In this document: positions 20,401 to 27,754 of the stretch, one piece after another | Layout: each line of letters starts with the position of its first letter | How positions within the stretch are numbered: the stretch's first letter is position 1 | Assembly: GCF_018279165.1 (NCBI RefSeq) | Contig: NZ_CP047290.1 | Coordinates: 125,001-175,961 of the forward strand | DNA length: 50,961 nucleotides | Direction of reading: 5' to 3' | Source: Falsirhodobacter algicola | GTDB lineage: Bacteria > Pseudomonadota > Alphaproteobacteria > Rhodobacterales > Rhodobacteraceae | Notes under the pieces: generated by a model | The model's database searches: none | Seen by the model: only the letters and a program-made list of their open reading frames with translations | What the model was told of the DNA's origin: nothing | Made by a program: the position numbers and the translations under genes

Positions 20401-20592
20401 CAGGGTGATCCCGGCGAGCGCCGCGAGCGATTTTCCAGCACCGTACGGTGCGACCACATGGGTGGCCGTGCTCCGCTCCAGCCCACAAACGGCACGCACC
20501 ACCTGCAGCGTCTTGCGCGTGGGGCGGTAGGCCGCGATCACGTCCTCTCGCGTGCGGTCGTCCGCGATATTGATCGAGCGCAGGACGTTCAT
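17407..20592 (-). CDS. sspC: SspC-like large P-loop ATPase
   Basis: A 1061-residue protein with Walker A APYGAGKS at 48-55 and a Walker-B-like IAIVWDEF at 143-150. The rest is long and helical (Glu/Arg/Leu-rich, around residues 550-650) with no second catalytic motif noticed. It resembles SspC and, more distantly, the BrxC-type ATPases. The start at 20592 gives an ATGA overlap with sspB; the in-frame ATG at 20640 lies inside sspB and was rejected. The position between the DUF4007 gene and the sulfurtransferase gene is the canonical sspB-C-D order. Confidence 0.8.
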   Translation of the reverse strand: MNVLRSINIADDRTREDVIAAYRPTRKTLQVVRAVCGLERSTATHVVAPYGAGKSLAALAGITLIAGEPSTARDLRARIVLVDPDLAAAAAEASGPTLVLLLHGACPDLAAVLSERAGVKSGPLDKVLTEILRKARQGSIARIAIVWDEFGQHLETLVREGRPEDLLAVQDLAEWAVRRSEPRVTLTTLMHQGVYHYTRRASETTQSAWKKIEGRFDTLSLIDDGVDALEMLAEALNGCRSAPDAAAIGRARAAGFFSDVTDDARLAEILVRTAPLTPAALQVLPSLAAQVAQAERTMFRFLADVAAADEPSTSLGVDALYDFFAPAMRSDTGPGGTHRRFVEAETALSRTETDLERQVVKTAALLQLGRSAERLKLPRSRLVYAVAEGTDTPPDDIEVVIEALVARKLLLHRRRLDDISIWHGADIDLGQMVAEEAARLAMDSDPVAALEQMFAPDSYTAPPYNHARGITRFAQARFVRASDLTSASGLEALRKQADAEDALVALVIDATADRPDLVELARALPPHLILALPRRSAEVGSILAELLALEVLLDRRELLATDPLVERELKELKAEAEAALRQSLERLMNPDRGEVVWLSGPTLHSFAEGGTLGEILSRLFETRFPQTPKIANEQVVRRKVSAVTRSARKRCMLAIIERTGIRALGYGGATSADASLYRTVLERTGLYASSDGAWRWRVPSELGDLSMQHVWREIERFFVDPSDQPKSVEDLIDRLTAPPIGLREGVLPLLLTAGMVAFGRALALREVVDGRARYVDDVQPSLIEKMCEEPKRFELEVPALTRSQSRNLEKMIRCLVGDLDPQEPDLLRGFYDALLEWRGGLPPTALSTRGLGENADLLQPLLRKKAFDPVDFLFRELPRVLGEPALNAATIEGVATAVRQIESVSSAFADRAVDVAAAIFCRRLRGSPRSLLDAASKWAACVPLADEAVRALDHEARGVLARARTAVNVPRGERGFVTQLSGILCGEGFEAWDDRTADIFRDRLEKAVVRIEDAVLEHADGSDAFEPFLRNKLATIFDVYGAKIGNARLIKYLDEIYKGAS

Positions 20593-21491
20593 GCCGCCTC
20601 CCGTGCCGCGCCAATGCGGTCGTAGAAGCGGCGCGCCCACGTCGCCGCAGTCGCGCTTGGCAGGAAAATAGAGCGCTCCCCAGCTAGCGTGCGGACACTC
20701 AGGACGGGTGCCCCTAGGTCCCGCTCCCCACTGACCGCAAGTTCGAGCAAGGCCTCACGCGACCGGCCCAGCATTGCCGCAGCGCGTGTCACTGACGCGC
20801 TGCCGATGCTGATGTCCTGCAACACACCCTCACGCAGGTCGTTGCACGAGTGGCTCATGTGGAGCGCCGACAGGACCAGGCCGAGGGCCTCCGGCGGAGT
20901 TGGCGTCGGCTCGGAGCGCTCGAACCGGTCCGCTCCACGCAAATGCCGCCACAGGTCAAGCCGATGGAATGGCGAACCAAGATTGTCCTCTGGGTCGATC
21001 CGCGGCCGCGGCACCGGCACAGCCCAAGTCTGCATCACCGCAGCCACCTCGCGCTGTATCGTTTTGATCGCCGGCGCCTTGCCACGGGCCGGCGAGAGTT
21101 CGCGCAGAAGCGTTTCGGTCAGTATGGTCCTGTCGCAGCGCTCCGGCCGTCGCGGGGCAAAGAACCAAGGCAATGACGTCTTCATCCCGCAGGTCATGGC
21201 ACTGGCATGTACCAGCCACCACGTGCCCAGACGGACCATGTAGGGGTCATGCTCCACCACCGCGGTGCCGAGAGGCGTTAGTTCCAGAGGGCCATTTCGG
21301 CTAGCCCGTATCGCAAGACCCGTGGCGTCGAGCCACCAACCGATCGACTTAGCCATATTGCGGCCAACCCCCAGGCGGTCGGCTGTCTCAGGAGCCGAGA
21401 ACACGCCCGCGCCATCGTCGTGCAGGTGCAGAAGGCCCTTCGTCAACCAGCCCGGACGGGGATAGAAGGTTTCATGTCCGCCAAGCTTCAT
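20589..21491 (-). CDS. sspB: SspB-like DUF4007 protein (putative DNA nickase)
   Basis: A 300-residue protein with the DUF4007 opening GGHETFYPRPGWLTKG (residues 4-19) and the conserved DPEDNLGSPF (166-175). A winged-helix-like segment (APETADRLGVGRNMAKSIGWWL) follows the first motif. In characterised Ssp systems the DUF4007 subunit nicks one strand to allow sulfur insertion; nickase activity here is by homology only. Its ATG overlaps the sspA stop by four bases (ATGA), and its own stop overlaps the sspC start in the same way. Confidence 0.82.
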   Translation of the reverse strand: MKLGGHETFYPRPGWLTKGLLHLHDDGAGVFSAPETADRLGVGRNMAKSIGWWLDATGLAIRASRNGPLELTPLGTAVVEHDPYMVRLGTWWLVHASAMTCGMKTSLPWFFAPRRPERCDRTILTETLLRELSPARGKAPAIKTIQREVAAVMQTWAVPVPRPRIDPEDNLGSPFHRLDLWRHLRGADRFERSEPTPTPPEALGLVLSALHMSHSCNDLREGVLQDISIGSASVTRAAAMLGRSREALLELAVSGERDLGAPVLSVRTLAGERSIFLPSATAATWARRFYDRIGAAREAA

Positions 21492-22633
21492 GCCAGACCA
21501 CCCATTACTTCGCGGAGAAACAGCGTCTCCTCTGCCATAATTTGCGCCGCAATTTCGACATCCGCTTCCATTGTGTCGACGGACACGGCTACGCGGAGGC
21601 TGGCAAAGGCCTCCTCGTGTGACCGTCCCATCGCCAAGAGCGTCCGCGATGGCTCTGGTTGCCCAGAGGAACAGGCCGAAACCTGTGAGCAGAGGATGCC
21701 GCGCGTCTCAAGCCGGGCCACCAGCGCCATGCCATCCACGCCGGGAATGGTCAGATTGCTCGTGTTCGGCACGCGCGGCGCATCCGCGCCATTGATGCGC
21801 ACCTCGGGGAGCGCCGCCGACACCTGAGCCTCGAACTGATCTCGCAATTGCGCCATCTGTGCAATCGCCCCGGACAGATTTCGATGGCGGAATTCGCAGG
21901 CGATGCCAAGGCCGACGATGCCCGGTACATTCAGTGTGCCGCCTCTCCAACCACGTTCTTGCCCGCCACCAACCGCAATTTCCACCGGCGGCAACCCTTC
22001 TGGCTGCACCAATACACCAATTCCTTTCGGCCCGTGCAGCTTGTGACCAGACAAGGTCAGATAAGCCGCATCGTCTGCCTTCAACGCAACCCGCCCTACC
22101 GCTTGAGAGCCATCGACCAGACAGACCGCGCCATACCGCTCTGCCACGGCCTTGATCGCTGCCAGATCCTGCAGCACGCCGGTCTCGCCATTGGCCCAAG
22201 CGAGAGCGATGAGTTTCGGCCCATTGATGCTGTTTAGCGCTGTCTCGAGTGCATCCAGCCGCCAGCGTCCGGCCTCATCGAGCTGCACCAACCGCACCAA
22301 TTGTGGCTTATGCTGAAAATAAAGCCCCGCCACCGCGGGATGCTCTGCGGTCGAGGTTACCAGCGCCGCCCCCAGCTTGGAATGGTGCCGTAACACCGCT
22401 TCGTTTGCTTCGGTCGCGCCAGAAGTGAACACAACTCGCTCGGCCCGCACACCGAGAAACCCTGCCACCTGTTCACGCGATGTTGCCACTGTCCGTGCCA
22501 CCGTCTGCCCAAACCCATGGACGCTTGACGGGTTTGCCCAATCGGTTTCCAACGCCCGCATTACGGCTGCTACAACCTCCGGCGCAGGTCGTGTGGTAGC
22601 GTTATTGTCGAGATAAACCATAGATGAATGCAT
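21488..22633 (-). CDS. sspA: cysteine desulfurase (SspA/DndA/IscS family)
   Basis: A 381-residue PLP enzyme. The N-terminus is MVYLDNNATT, the PLP lysine is in SGHKLHGPKG (K198) and the catalytic persulfide cysteine is in SACSSGQPEPS (C321). It releases sulfur from cysteine and passes it on, here presumably to SspD. It heads the eight-gene operon. Two in-frame ATGs (22633 and 22621) are possible; residue numbers use the first, but the second starts exactly where family members start. A ~68-bp gap separates it from the upstream regulator remnant, with no strong promoter recognised. Confidence 0.9.
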   Translation of the reverse strand: MHSSMVYLDNNATTRPAPEVVAAVMRALETDWANPSSVHGFGQTVARTVATSREQVAGFLGVRAERVVFTSGATEANEAVLRHHSKLGAALVTSTAEHPAVAGLYFQHKPQLVRLVQLDEAGRWRLDALETALNSINGPKLIALAWANGETGVLQDLAAIKAVAERYGAVCLVDGSQAVGRVALKADDAAYLTLSGHKLHGPKGIGVLVQPEGLPPVEIAVGGGQERGWRGGTLNVPGIVGLGIACEFRHRNLSGAIAQMAQLRDQFEAQVSAALPEVRINGADAPRVPNTSNLTIPGVDGMALVARLETRGILCSQVSACSSGQPEPSRTLLAMGRSHEEAFASLRVAVSVDTMEADVEIAAQIMAEETLFLREVMGGLA

Positions 22634-22701
22634 GCGTATTGATTTAGGTTATTAGTAAATAGACTAAGGCTAGTTGAGCGTACTCATCACCGTGTCCTGA
22701 T

Positions 22702-23113
22702 TTAAAAGCGCGATCTGCTGACCTCGGGAGGGCTGTGCTCCGGGGGTAGGGCCCAGCCCCAACGGTGAAGCGCATGATAGAATAGCGCACGACGGAGCTT
22801 TATCTTGGCTTTTCCATCCTTCATGCCATAGTCGAGTGCGATGATCCTCGCTTGGGTTTCCGAGATAGCAGTCCGCGTCAGGCTAAAGGAACCTCGGCTT
22901 GAATTTTGAGCCGCAGATATACGTCCGCGCGCTTTTGTCATAGAACATATTGTCCGGGGCGAAGCCGACGTAACGGTTCAGGTCGGCGGACGCCTGGTTC
23001 ACCGAGACCCCGAACTGATCCATCAGATCACTACGGTTCACCTGTCCCTCCCAGAACAGACGGAACTCTAAGAACTTGAGACGCTGCTCGACGCCCCAAC
23101 GAAGCTCCGACAT
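22702..23113 (-). pseudogene. WYL-family transcriptional regulator remnant (BrxR/CapW-like)
   Basis: The N-terminal winged helix is intact from an ATG at 23113 (MSELRWGVEQRLKFLEFRLF ... NRSDLMDQFGVSVNQASADL ... YDKSARTY) and hits a stop at 22883 right after KFKPRFL. In another frame, 22890-22702 encodes the typical C-terminal tail (ARIIALDYGMKDGKAKIKLR ... FYHALHRWGW). The central WYL ligand-sensing domain, roughly 190 residues in relatives, is missing. So an internal deletion plus frameshift has destroyed the gene. It lies just upstream of sspA in the same direction, where such proteins repress defence operons. Confidence 0.78.
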
Positions 23114-23428
23114 ATTGTTTTCCATCACGGCTCGGGCGAGACGTACGGTGACTATGCGCGCCCACTTTCTGGGTTGAGCAAAATTAGCCGATGAAGGAGA
23201 ATCTCGCAATCAAAATACATCACAAAGCAGAGTTTTAGCGTATGTCTCGTAAACGCTACCCCAACGTCCATACCGGAACATGGTTTGCGACCCTTGCAAG
23301 ACGAGAGGGGGAGGTGGATTCGAGGACGGGCGGATCGCTCTTCAGATTTGAGGTTCTCGAGAAGCGCGTCGCGGGGCGTTGTTGCGCTAATCGGTTGAAG
23401 GCCGATTTTTCCCTATCTCGCTCTGCGT
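23114..23428. other. intergenic stretch upstream of the regulator remnant
   Basis: About 315 bp without a convincing gene. The A/T-rich part around 23190-23240 is the likeliest place for the leftward promoter of the regulator and operon, but no well-spaced -35/-10 pair could be identified. Confidence 0.4.
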
Positions 23429-23850
23429 TTAGCCCACAGCTGTGATCTCGGCAGTGCCGAGAGCATTATATTTGTTTATAATGGCAATGCAGATCTGGAC
23501 CTCGGCGGTCTGTCGATCCGGGTGGCGGGAGGCGATGCGATCGCCGAACGCCTTGAGGCAGTTCATCCGCGCCTCGACCCGACTTCGGACGTGGTAGCCG
23601 ACCGAGCGTTTCCAGTTGGCGCGTCCCAAGCGTCTTGTCTCATGCAGTATGTCGTTGCGGGGGCGGGGGGCCGGACAATCCTCTTTCCAAGCGCGACCGT
23701 TCCGGCGGAAGGGGATGCGCGCTACCGCGCCCTGCTCGACGATCGCAGCATGGCATCGTCTGGTGTCGTAGGCGCCGTTGGCCGTGACCGAGCCGATCTC
23801 TTCGCCCCCGGCAATCCAAGTCCACGGGCGGCGCACCGTGCTCGAATGTC
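23429..23850 (-). pseudogene. IS5-family transposase, C-terminal fragment
   Basis: The frame carries the end of an IS5-type transposase: EIGSVTANGAYDTRRCHAAI, IPFRRNGRAWKEDCP, then the Glu-region YHVRSRVEARMNCLKAFGDR and DRQTAEVQICIAIINKYNAL. Roughly the N-terminal 60% found in relatives is absent; similarity stops near 23850 and the reading frame upstream is unrelated. It is a leftover of an older insertion and cannot make an active enzyme. Confidence 0.75.
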
Positions 23851-24160
23851 ATGTTTAGGAGGGAGGGGCAGCTCCGGCAGGCGTGCCCGGTTTTGTTCGT
23901 AAGTGGCGGCCCGCGCGAAATTCGAACAAACTTTTGAAAGATTCGTCTACTGGCCATGTCATATGAGCAAATGCTAATGGCTGGCCCTTGTCAGAAGGCA
24001 TCCCTCGGTGCTTCGCTAATGACCACTATCCAAAACCTGCGATTGCCATGCCGCGCTTCCCGCCCCCGCAACCCGCTCGACGCGACTCGGGCTCTTCATG
24101 ATACGCTAGCGATGTCGGACAATCCGAAGCTGGGGAGGGACGGAGGCAGAGGATACTGCC
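23851..24160. other. non-coding junction between IS5 fragment and integrase
   Basis: About 310 bp with no gene recognised. It probably contains the rightward promoter for the integrase. Apart from a GAGG-rich ribosome-binding region just before 24161, no signal is evident. Confidence 0.4.
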
Positions 24161-24793
24161 ATGTCCACAGATTTCCTCCCGATTGTCCGGCCGGATCATC
24201 CGGCGTGGAACAAGGGCCGCATCATAGGGCAGAAACGGCCGCTGTTGCCCAAGCATGTTTGGTCGATCCGGGTTCGTCTTGAAATGTCCGGCAACAAGCG
24301 TGATCTCGCGCTGTTCAACATGGCCATCGACATCAAACTGAGGGGGTGTGACCTTGTTTGCCTGAAGGTTCGAGAAGTCTTTGTTGCTGGCAGGGCCAAA
24401 GATCGCGCGTCGGTTACGCAGAGCAAGACCGGAAAACCGGTTCGCTTCGAGATCACCGAGACCACGCGACAGTCGCTCGAGCGTTGGATCATGGATCCAG
24501 AGATGATCTGCAGCGATTATCTATGGCCGAGCCGCCTACATGCCAGCGAGCATCCTTCTACCCGCCAGTATGCCCGCATCCTTCGCGGATGGGTCCTGTC
24601 GATCGGTCTCGAGCCGAGCGGTTATGGCACGCATTCGATGCGGCGGACGAAAGTCGCTCAGCTCTACAAGAAGACAGGAAATCTCAGGGCCGTTCAGCTT
24701 CTGTTAGGCCACACCAAGATGGACAGCACTGTGCGTTATCTGGGTGTCGATCTGGATGACGCGTTGGCGCCCTCTGAAGGAGTTGACCTGTAA
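24161..24793 (+). CDS. short tyrosine recombinase (phage-integrase family)
   Basis: A 210-residue integrase that is essentially only a catalytic domain. The conserved set is visible: Arg61 (LRGCDL), Lys89 (SKTGK), His158 and Arg161 (HSMRRTK), His184 (LLGHTKMD) and the nucleophile Tyr193 (RYLGV). The usual core-binding domain is reduced to ~50 residues; this short form is common in proteobacterial mobile elements. It faces rightward toward the Fic gene, inside the right end of the island, and may be the enzyme acting on the tRNA-derived repeat or a separate element's resolvase. Confidence 0.88.
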   Translation: MSTDFLPIVRPDHPAWNKGRIIGQKRPLLPKHVWSIRVRLEMSGNKRDLALFNMAIDIKLRGCDLVCLKVREVFVAGRAKDRASVTQSKTGKPVRFEITETTRQSLERWIMDPEMICSDYLWPSRLHASEHPSTRQYARILRGWVLSIGLEPSGYGTHSMRRTKVAQLYKKTGNLRAVQLLLGHTKMDSTVRYLGVDLDDALAPSEGVDL

Positions 24794-24982
24794 GGATGTC
24801 CGGCCGCCGCTAACGCGATGGCCGGATGCTCAGCTCGCCAAGGTGCCAGTGACAGGGCATGCGCGTCGAGCATCCACTTTGTTCGCGTGGATCCAGCACA
24901 TGTTCGCGGAATACAACTTGAGCGAACACGTGCTCCATGTCATGTTAAGAAAAGCCGATTTATCGAACACGTTAATGATCTT

Positions 24983-26077
24983 ATGTTAACACCGACATAC
25001 GTCCTGCCGGGGTTGCCTCCACCAGTCGATCTGGAGACCGTGCGGGTCCTGAAAAGTCTGAACCGTGCGTCACGAGCGTTGGCGAACCTAAAGGGCCAGG
25101 CCAGAACAATACCGAACCAAGGTATCCTGATCGATACCTTGGCGTTGCAGGAGGCAAAGGCCTCCTCCGAGGTCGAGAACATCGTCACGACGCAGGATGA
25201 GCTGTTCCAGGCGGACGTGTTTCCCGACGACCCACGGTCACCGGCGGCCAAGGAGGTTGCGCGTTATCGCGATGCCCTGCGGCTTGGGCACCGGAGGCTG
25301 GTCGAGACGGGTGGCCTCGTCCCGAATTCGACCCTCATCGACATGTTCCGCCTGCTGAAGGATCGCGATGACGCCTTCCGGGTGACACCAGGCACCGCGC
25401 TGAAGAACGAGCGGAGCGGGGAAACGGTCTTCGTCCCGCCGCAGGACGCCAACGAGATCATCCGCCTGATGACCGGCCTCGAGCGGTTCGTGAACGACGA
25501 CGAGCGGTCCGACCTTGATCCGCTGATCAAGATGGCGCTCATCCATCACCAGTTCGAAAGCATCCATCCTTTTGCGGACGGGAACGGGCGGATCGGGCGT
25601 ATCCTGAATGTGCTCTACCTCACGCGGACGGGCTTGCTGGACATTCCGATCCTCTATCTCTCGCGCCACATCACCCGGCACAAGGGCGACTATTATCGAC
25701 TTCTGCAAGCCGTCCGGGACGACGGTGCGTGGGAGGACTGGGTGATCTTCATGCTGGATGCCGTGGCCGACACGGCCATCACCACCGCCGAGCTGGTCGA
25801 GGGTATCGGGACGCAAATGCGAGACGCGAAACATCGGCTTCGCTCAGAGTTGCCGAAAATTTACAGTCAGGACCTGCTCAACAACCTGTTCCGGCACCCC
25901 TACACTCGGATCGACTACGTCCAAAGCGAACTCGGCATCACGCGTCAGACGGCCGCACGTTATCTCGACACGCTCTCCGAGAACGGGTTCGTGGAGAAAC
26001 ATCGCGCCGGCAAGAGCAACTACTACATCAACATATCTCTTGTGCGATTGCTCATGAGGGTGTCCGAGGGCACCTGA
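24983..26077 (+). CDS. Fic-family protein (predicted AMP-transferase) with intrinsic inhibitory motif
   Basis: A 364-residue protein with an N-terminal Fic_N region, the Fic core and a C-terminal winged helix (YVQSELGITRQTAARYLDTL). The catalytic motif HPFADGNGRIGR (195-206) is canonical, so nucleotidyl transfer from ATP to a target hydroxyl is expected. An inhibitory (S/T)xxxE(G/N) motif, SSEVEN, is at 61-66, marking a class II Fic enzyme that blocks its own active site, so no separate antitoxin is needed. The ATG at 24983 is used; an in-frame upstream ATG at 24818 adds an unlike leader. It lies 190 nt after the integrase. Confidence 0.9.
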   Translation: MLTPTYVLPGLPPPVDLETVRVLKSLNRASRALANLKGQARTIPNQGILIDTLALQEAKASSEVENIVTTQDELFQADVFPDDPRSPAAKEVARYRDALRLGHRRLVETGGLVPNSTLIDMFRLLKDRDDAFRVTPGTALKNERSGETVFVPPQDANEIIRLMTGLERFVNDDERSDLDPLIKMALIHHQFESIHPFADGNGRIGRILNVLYLTRTGLLDIPILYLSRHITRHKGDYYRLLQAVRDDGAWEDWVIFMLDAVADTAITTAELVEGIGTQMRDAKHRLRSELPKIYSQDLLNNLFRHPYTRIDYVQSELGITRQTAARYLDTLSENGFVEKHRAGKSNYYINISLVRLLMRVSEGT

Positions 26078-26151
26078 GATGGCGCCGCTCAACGAGGAGC
26101 TGAGCGGCTCAGCCCAAATGTTTCCAAACTCCAAGTAGCAAAAGGTCTTCC

Positions 26152-27057
26152 ATGGCTGTCAAATCCACGTTGCACCCCCGCAACCAGCACAGGGAGGGGT
26201 ATGACTTCGCACGCCTGATGGCGACATCACCCGGGTTGGCGGCCTTCACGATGAGAAACCCGCGCGGCCAGCTCACGATCGATTTCTCGGACGCAGCCGC
26301 GGTTCGCATGCTCAACCGCGCGCTCTTGCTGACGCACTACGACATCGATTTCTGGGAAATTCCGGCGACGTATCTGTGCCCTCCGATACCGGGCCGCGTC
26401 GATTACATTCATCATCTCGCGGATCTGCTGGCCGAGAGCAACGGCGGGCAGATCCCGCGCGGCCACGACGTCAAGGCTCTGGACATCGGGACCGGTGCCA
26501 GCCTGGTGTATCCGCTGACCGGCCAGCATGAATACGGCTGGGGCTTCACGGGCGTTGACATCGATCCGGTCTCGCTCAGATCGGCGCGTCAGATTTGCCA
26601 GAGAAATGGTCTGAACATCACGCTCCGACAGCAAAACAATTCGGAGAATGTCTTCAGGGGCGTGATCGGGCGCGACGACATCTTTCATGTCACCCTGTGC
26701 AATCCGCCGTTCCATGCGTCCCCCGAGCATGCCGACAGGGGTAGCCGACGCAAGTGGCGCAACCTTGGGAAGGGGGACACAGGCAAGCTGAACTTCGGGG
26801 GGCAAAATGCCGAACTGTGGTGCCCGGGGGGCGAGATCGGCTTCATCGCGAGAATGATCGAGCAGAGCAGAGATTTTGCCGACCAGTGTCTATGGTTCAC
26901 CTCGCTGGTGTCCAGAAACGACAGCCTCAAGCCCCTCTCACGGATGCTGTCCAAGGCAGGGGTCGCAGAGATGAAGATCGTCGAGATGGCGCAAGGACAG
27001 AAGACAAGTCGCTTCATTGCTTGGACCTACCACGCTGAAAGGAAGCGCTCCTTGTAG
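26152..27057 (+). CDS. rlmF: 23S rRNA (adenine-1618-N6)-methyltransferase RlmF
   Basis: A 301-residue SAM methyltransferase matching RlmF: LHPRNQHREGYDF near the start, FWEIPATYLCPPIPGRVDYI, motif I ALDIGTGASLVYPL and the N6-adenine signature NPPFH near residue 183. The enzyme methylates one adenine of 23S rRNA during assembly. It is the last gene before the right attachment repeat, 75 nt after the Fic gene, so a house-keeping type modification enzyme is riding on the island inserted at an rRNA operon. Confidence 0.9.
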   Translation: MAVKSTLHPRNQHREGYDFARLMATSPGLAAFTMRNPRGQLTIDFSDAAAVRMLNRALLLTHYDIDFWEIPATYLCPPIPGRVDYIHHLADLLAESNGGQIPRGHDVKALDIGTGASLVYPLTGQHEYGWGFTGVDIDPVSLRSARQICQRNGLNITLRQQNNSENVFRGVIGRDDIFHVTLCNPPFHASPEHADRGSRRKWRNLGKGDTGKLNFGGQNAELWCPGGEIGFIARMIEQSRDFADQCLWFTSLVSRNDSLKPLSRMLSKAGVAEMKIVEMAQGQKTSRFIAWTYHAERKRSL

Positions 27058-27531
27058 GCGAACGGTTCAGTAGCACGACGATCGCGAGTGTCGGCACTTG
27101 ATGCCGGATGGACCTCGACACAGCACAACATGCAGATCATCTCAGAGCAGGACCCTAAAACGACGCGACGTCCAGCGGCAGCTTCTTCATGTGGCGTCCT
27201 GCTGTCGTTCTTGTGCAGGTGCTGGCTCCACAAATCCACACGGCATCGCCAGCTTAGTGCTGGTACTGAACCGCTCGTAACCGGCCGCTTTGTCAGGTCG
27301 TAGCAGATGCCGCACTGCACTGCCGCCGGTCAGCTTACTGCCCGCGCGAGCCGTGGGCAGGGTGATCACCGAGCCGCGCTCGGATGACTGCTTTGCCAAG
27401 TCCGCCGCGGGCGCGATGCCGCGGTGCCGTCAGACCGCTTCCCGCCCTTCATGACCGTGACGGGTTACGGACTACGGAGATTGTCGGGACGGCAGGTGGT
27501 TTGTGTGATGGGCAAGAATTTCTGGAAGCGA
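27058..27531. other. non-coding right arm of the island
   Basis: Nearly 500 bp without a recognisable gene. Short frames on both strands have no domain and no clear ribosome-binding sites. This arm leads into the right attachment repeat. Confidence 0.45.
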
Positions 27532-27544
27532 GCTCCCGCAACCA
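27532..27544 (+). repeat. right attachment-site direct repeat (attR-like)
   Basis: GCTCCCGCAACCA is identical to the 3' end of the initiator tRNA at 1875-1887. It is followed 12 nt later by a Rho-independent terminator, the arrangement expected for the original chromosomal flank of the tRNA gene. Confidence 0.75.
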
Positions 27545-27556
27545 AACAATCTCAAA

Positions 27557-27579
27557 CCTCCCCAACCGGGAGGCTTTTT
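27557..27579 (+). terminator. displaced native rrn/tRNA terminator
   Basis: Stem CCTCCC/GGGAGG (27557-27562 and 27568-27573) with loop CAACC is followed by CTTTTT. It stands 12 nt after the tRNA-like repeat and faces the same way as the tRNA gene, so it was probably the operon's terminator before the island inserted. Confidence 0.7.
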
Positions 27580-27754
27580 GCATTCCAGGCACTAGGACTG
27601 AGATGGATCGCCCCACGCCCCACGCCCCACGCATAGGGCCATCAGTCTGTATGTTCCGTCGCCATAGGTGACAGCTAAACTTGGATAAAGCCGTGTAGTG
27701 GCGGACCAAGCAGAGCCCGCAAGGCGGGTGCTTCGGTACACTGCTGGCTCACTC

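Larger units (their letters stand above)
1888..27544. mobile_element. tRNA-fMet-integrated genomic island carrying a phosphorothioation defence cassette
   Basis: The island is bounded by a 13-bp direct repeat of the tRNA 3' end (GCTCCCGCAACCA at 1875-1887 and 27532-27544). It has a large serine recombinase gene immediately inside the left repeat and a tyrosine recombinase near the right end. It contains an IS3 element, an IS5 fragment, the ssp/dpt-like operon, a Fic protein gene and rlmF. A Rho-independent terminator follows both repeat copies, suggesting that the right-hand one is the native tRNA terminator pushed 25.7 kb away. Which recombinase performed the insertion is not certain. Adjacency favours the serine enzyme, whereas use of a tRNA gene is more typical of tyrosine recombinases. 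Confidence 0.75.

Noticed and set aside
17407-20592. Reading the operon as BREX type 4 (PAPS-reductase BrxP plus BrxC-like ATPase)
   Set aside because: No PglZ phosphatase or BrxL protease gene is present, while DUF4007, cysteine desulfurase and DptF/G/H-like genes fit the Ssp phosphorothioation system.
27605-27631. Three tandem copies of a 7-bp unit (CGCCCCA-type)
   Set aside because: Too short and too few to be a functional array; probably simple slippage.
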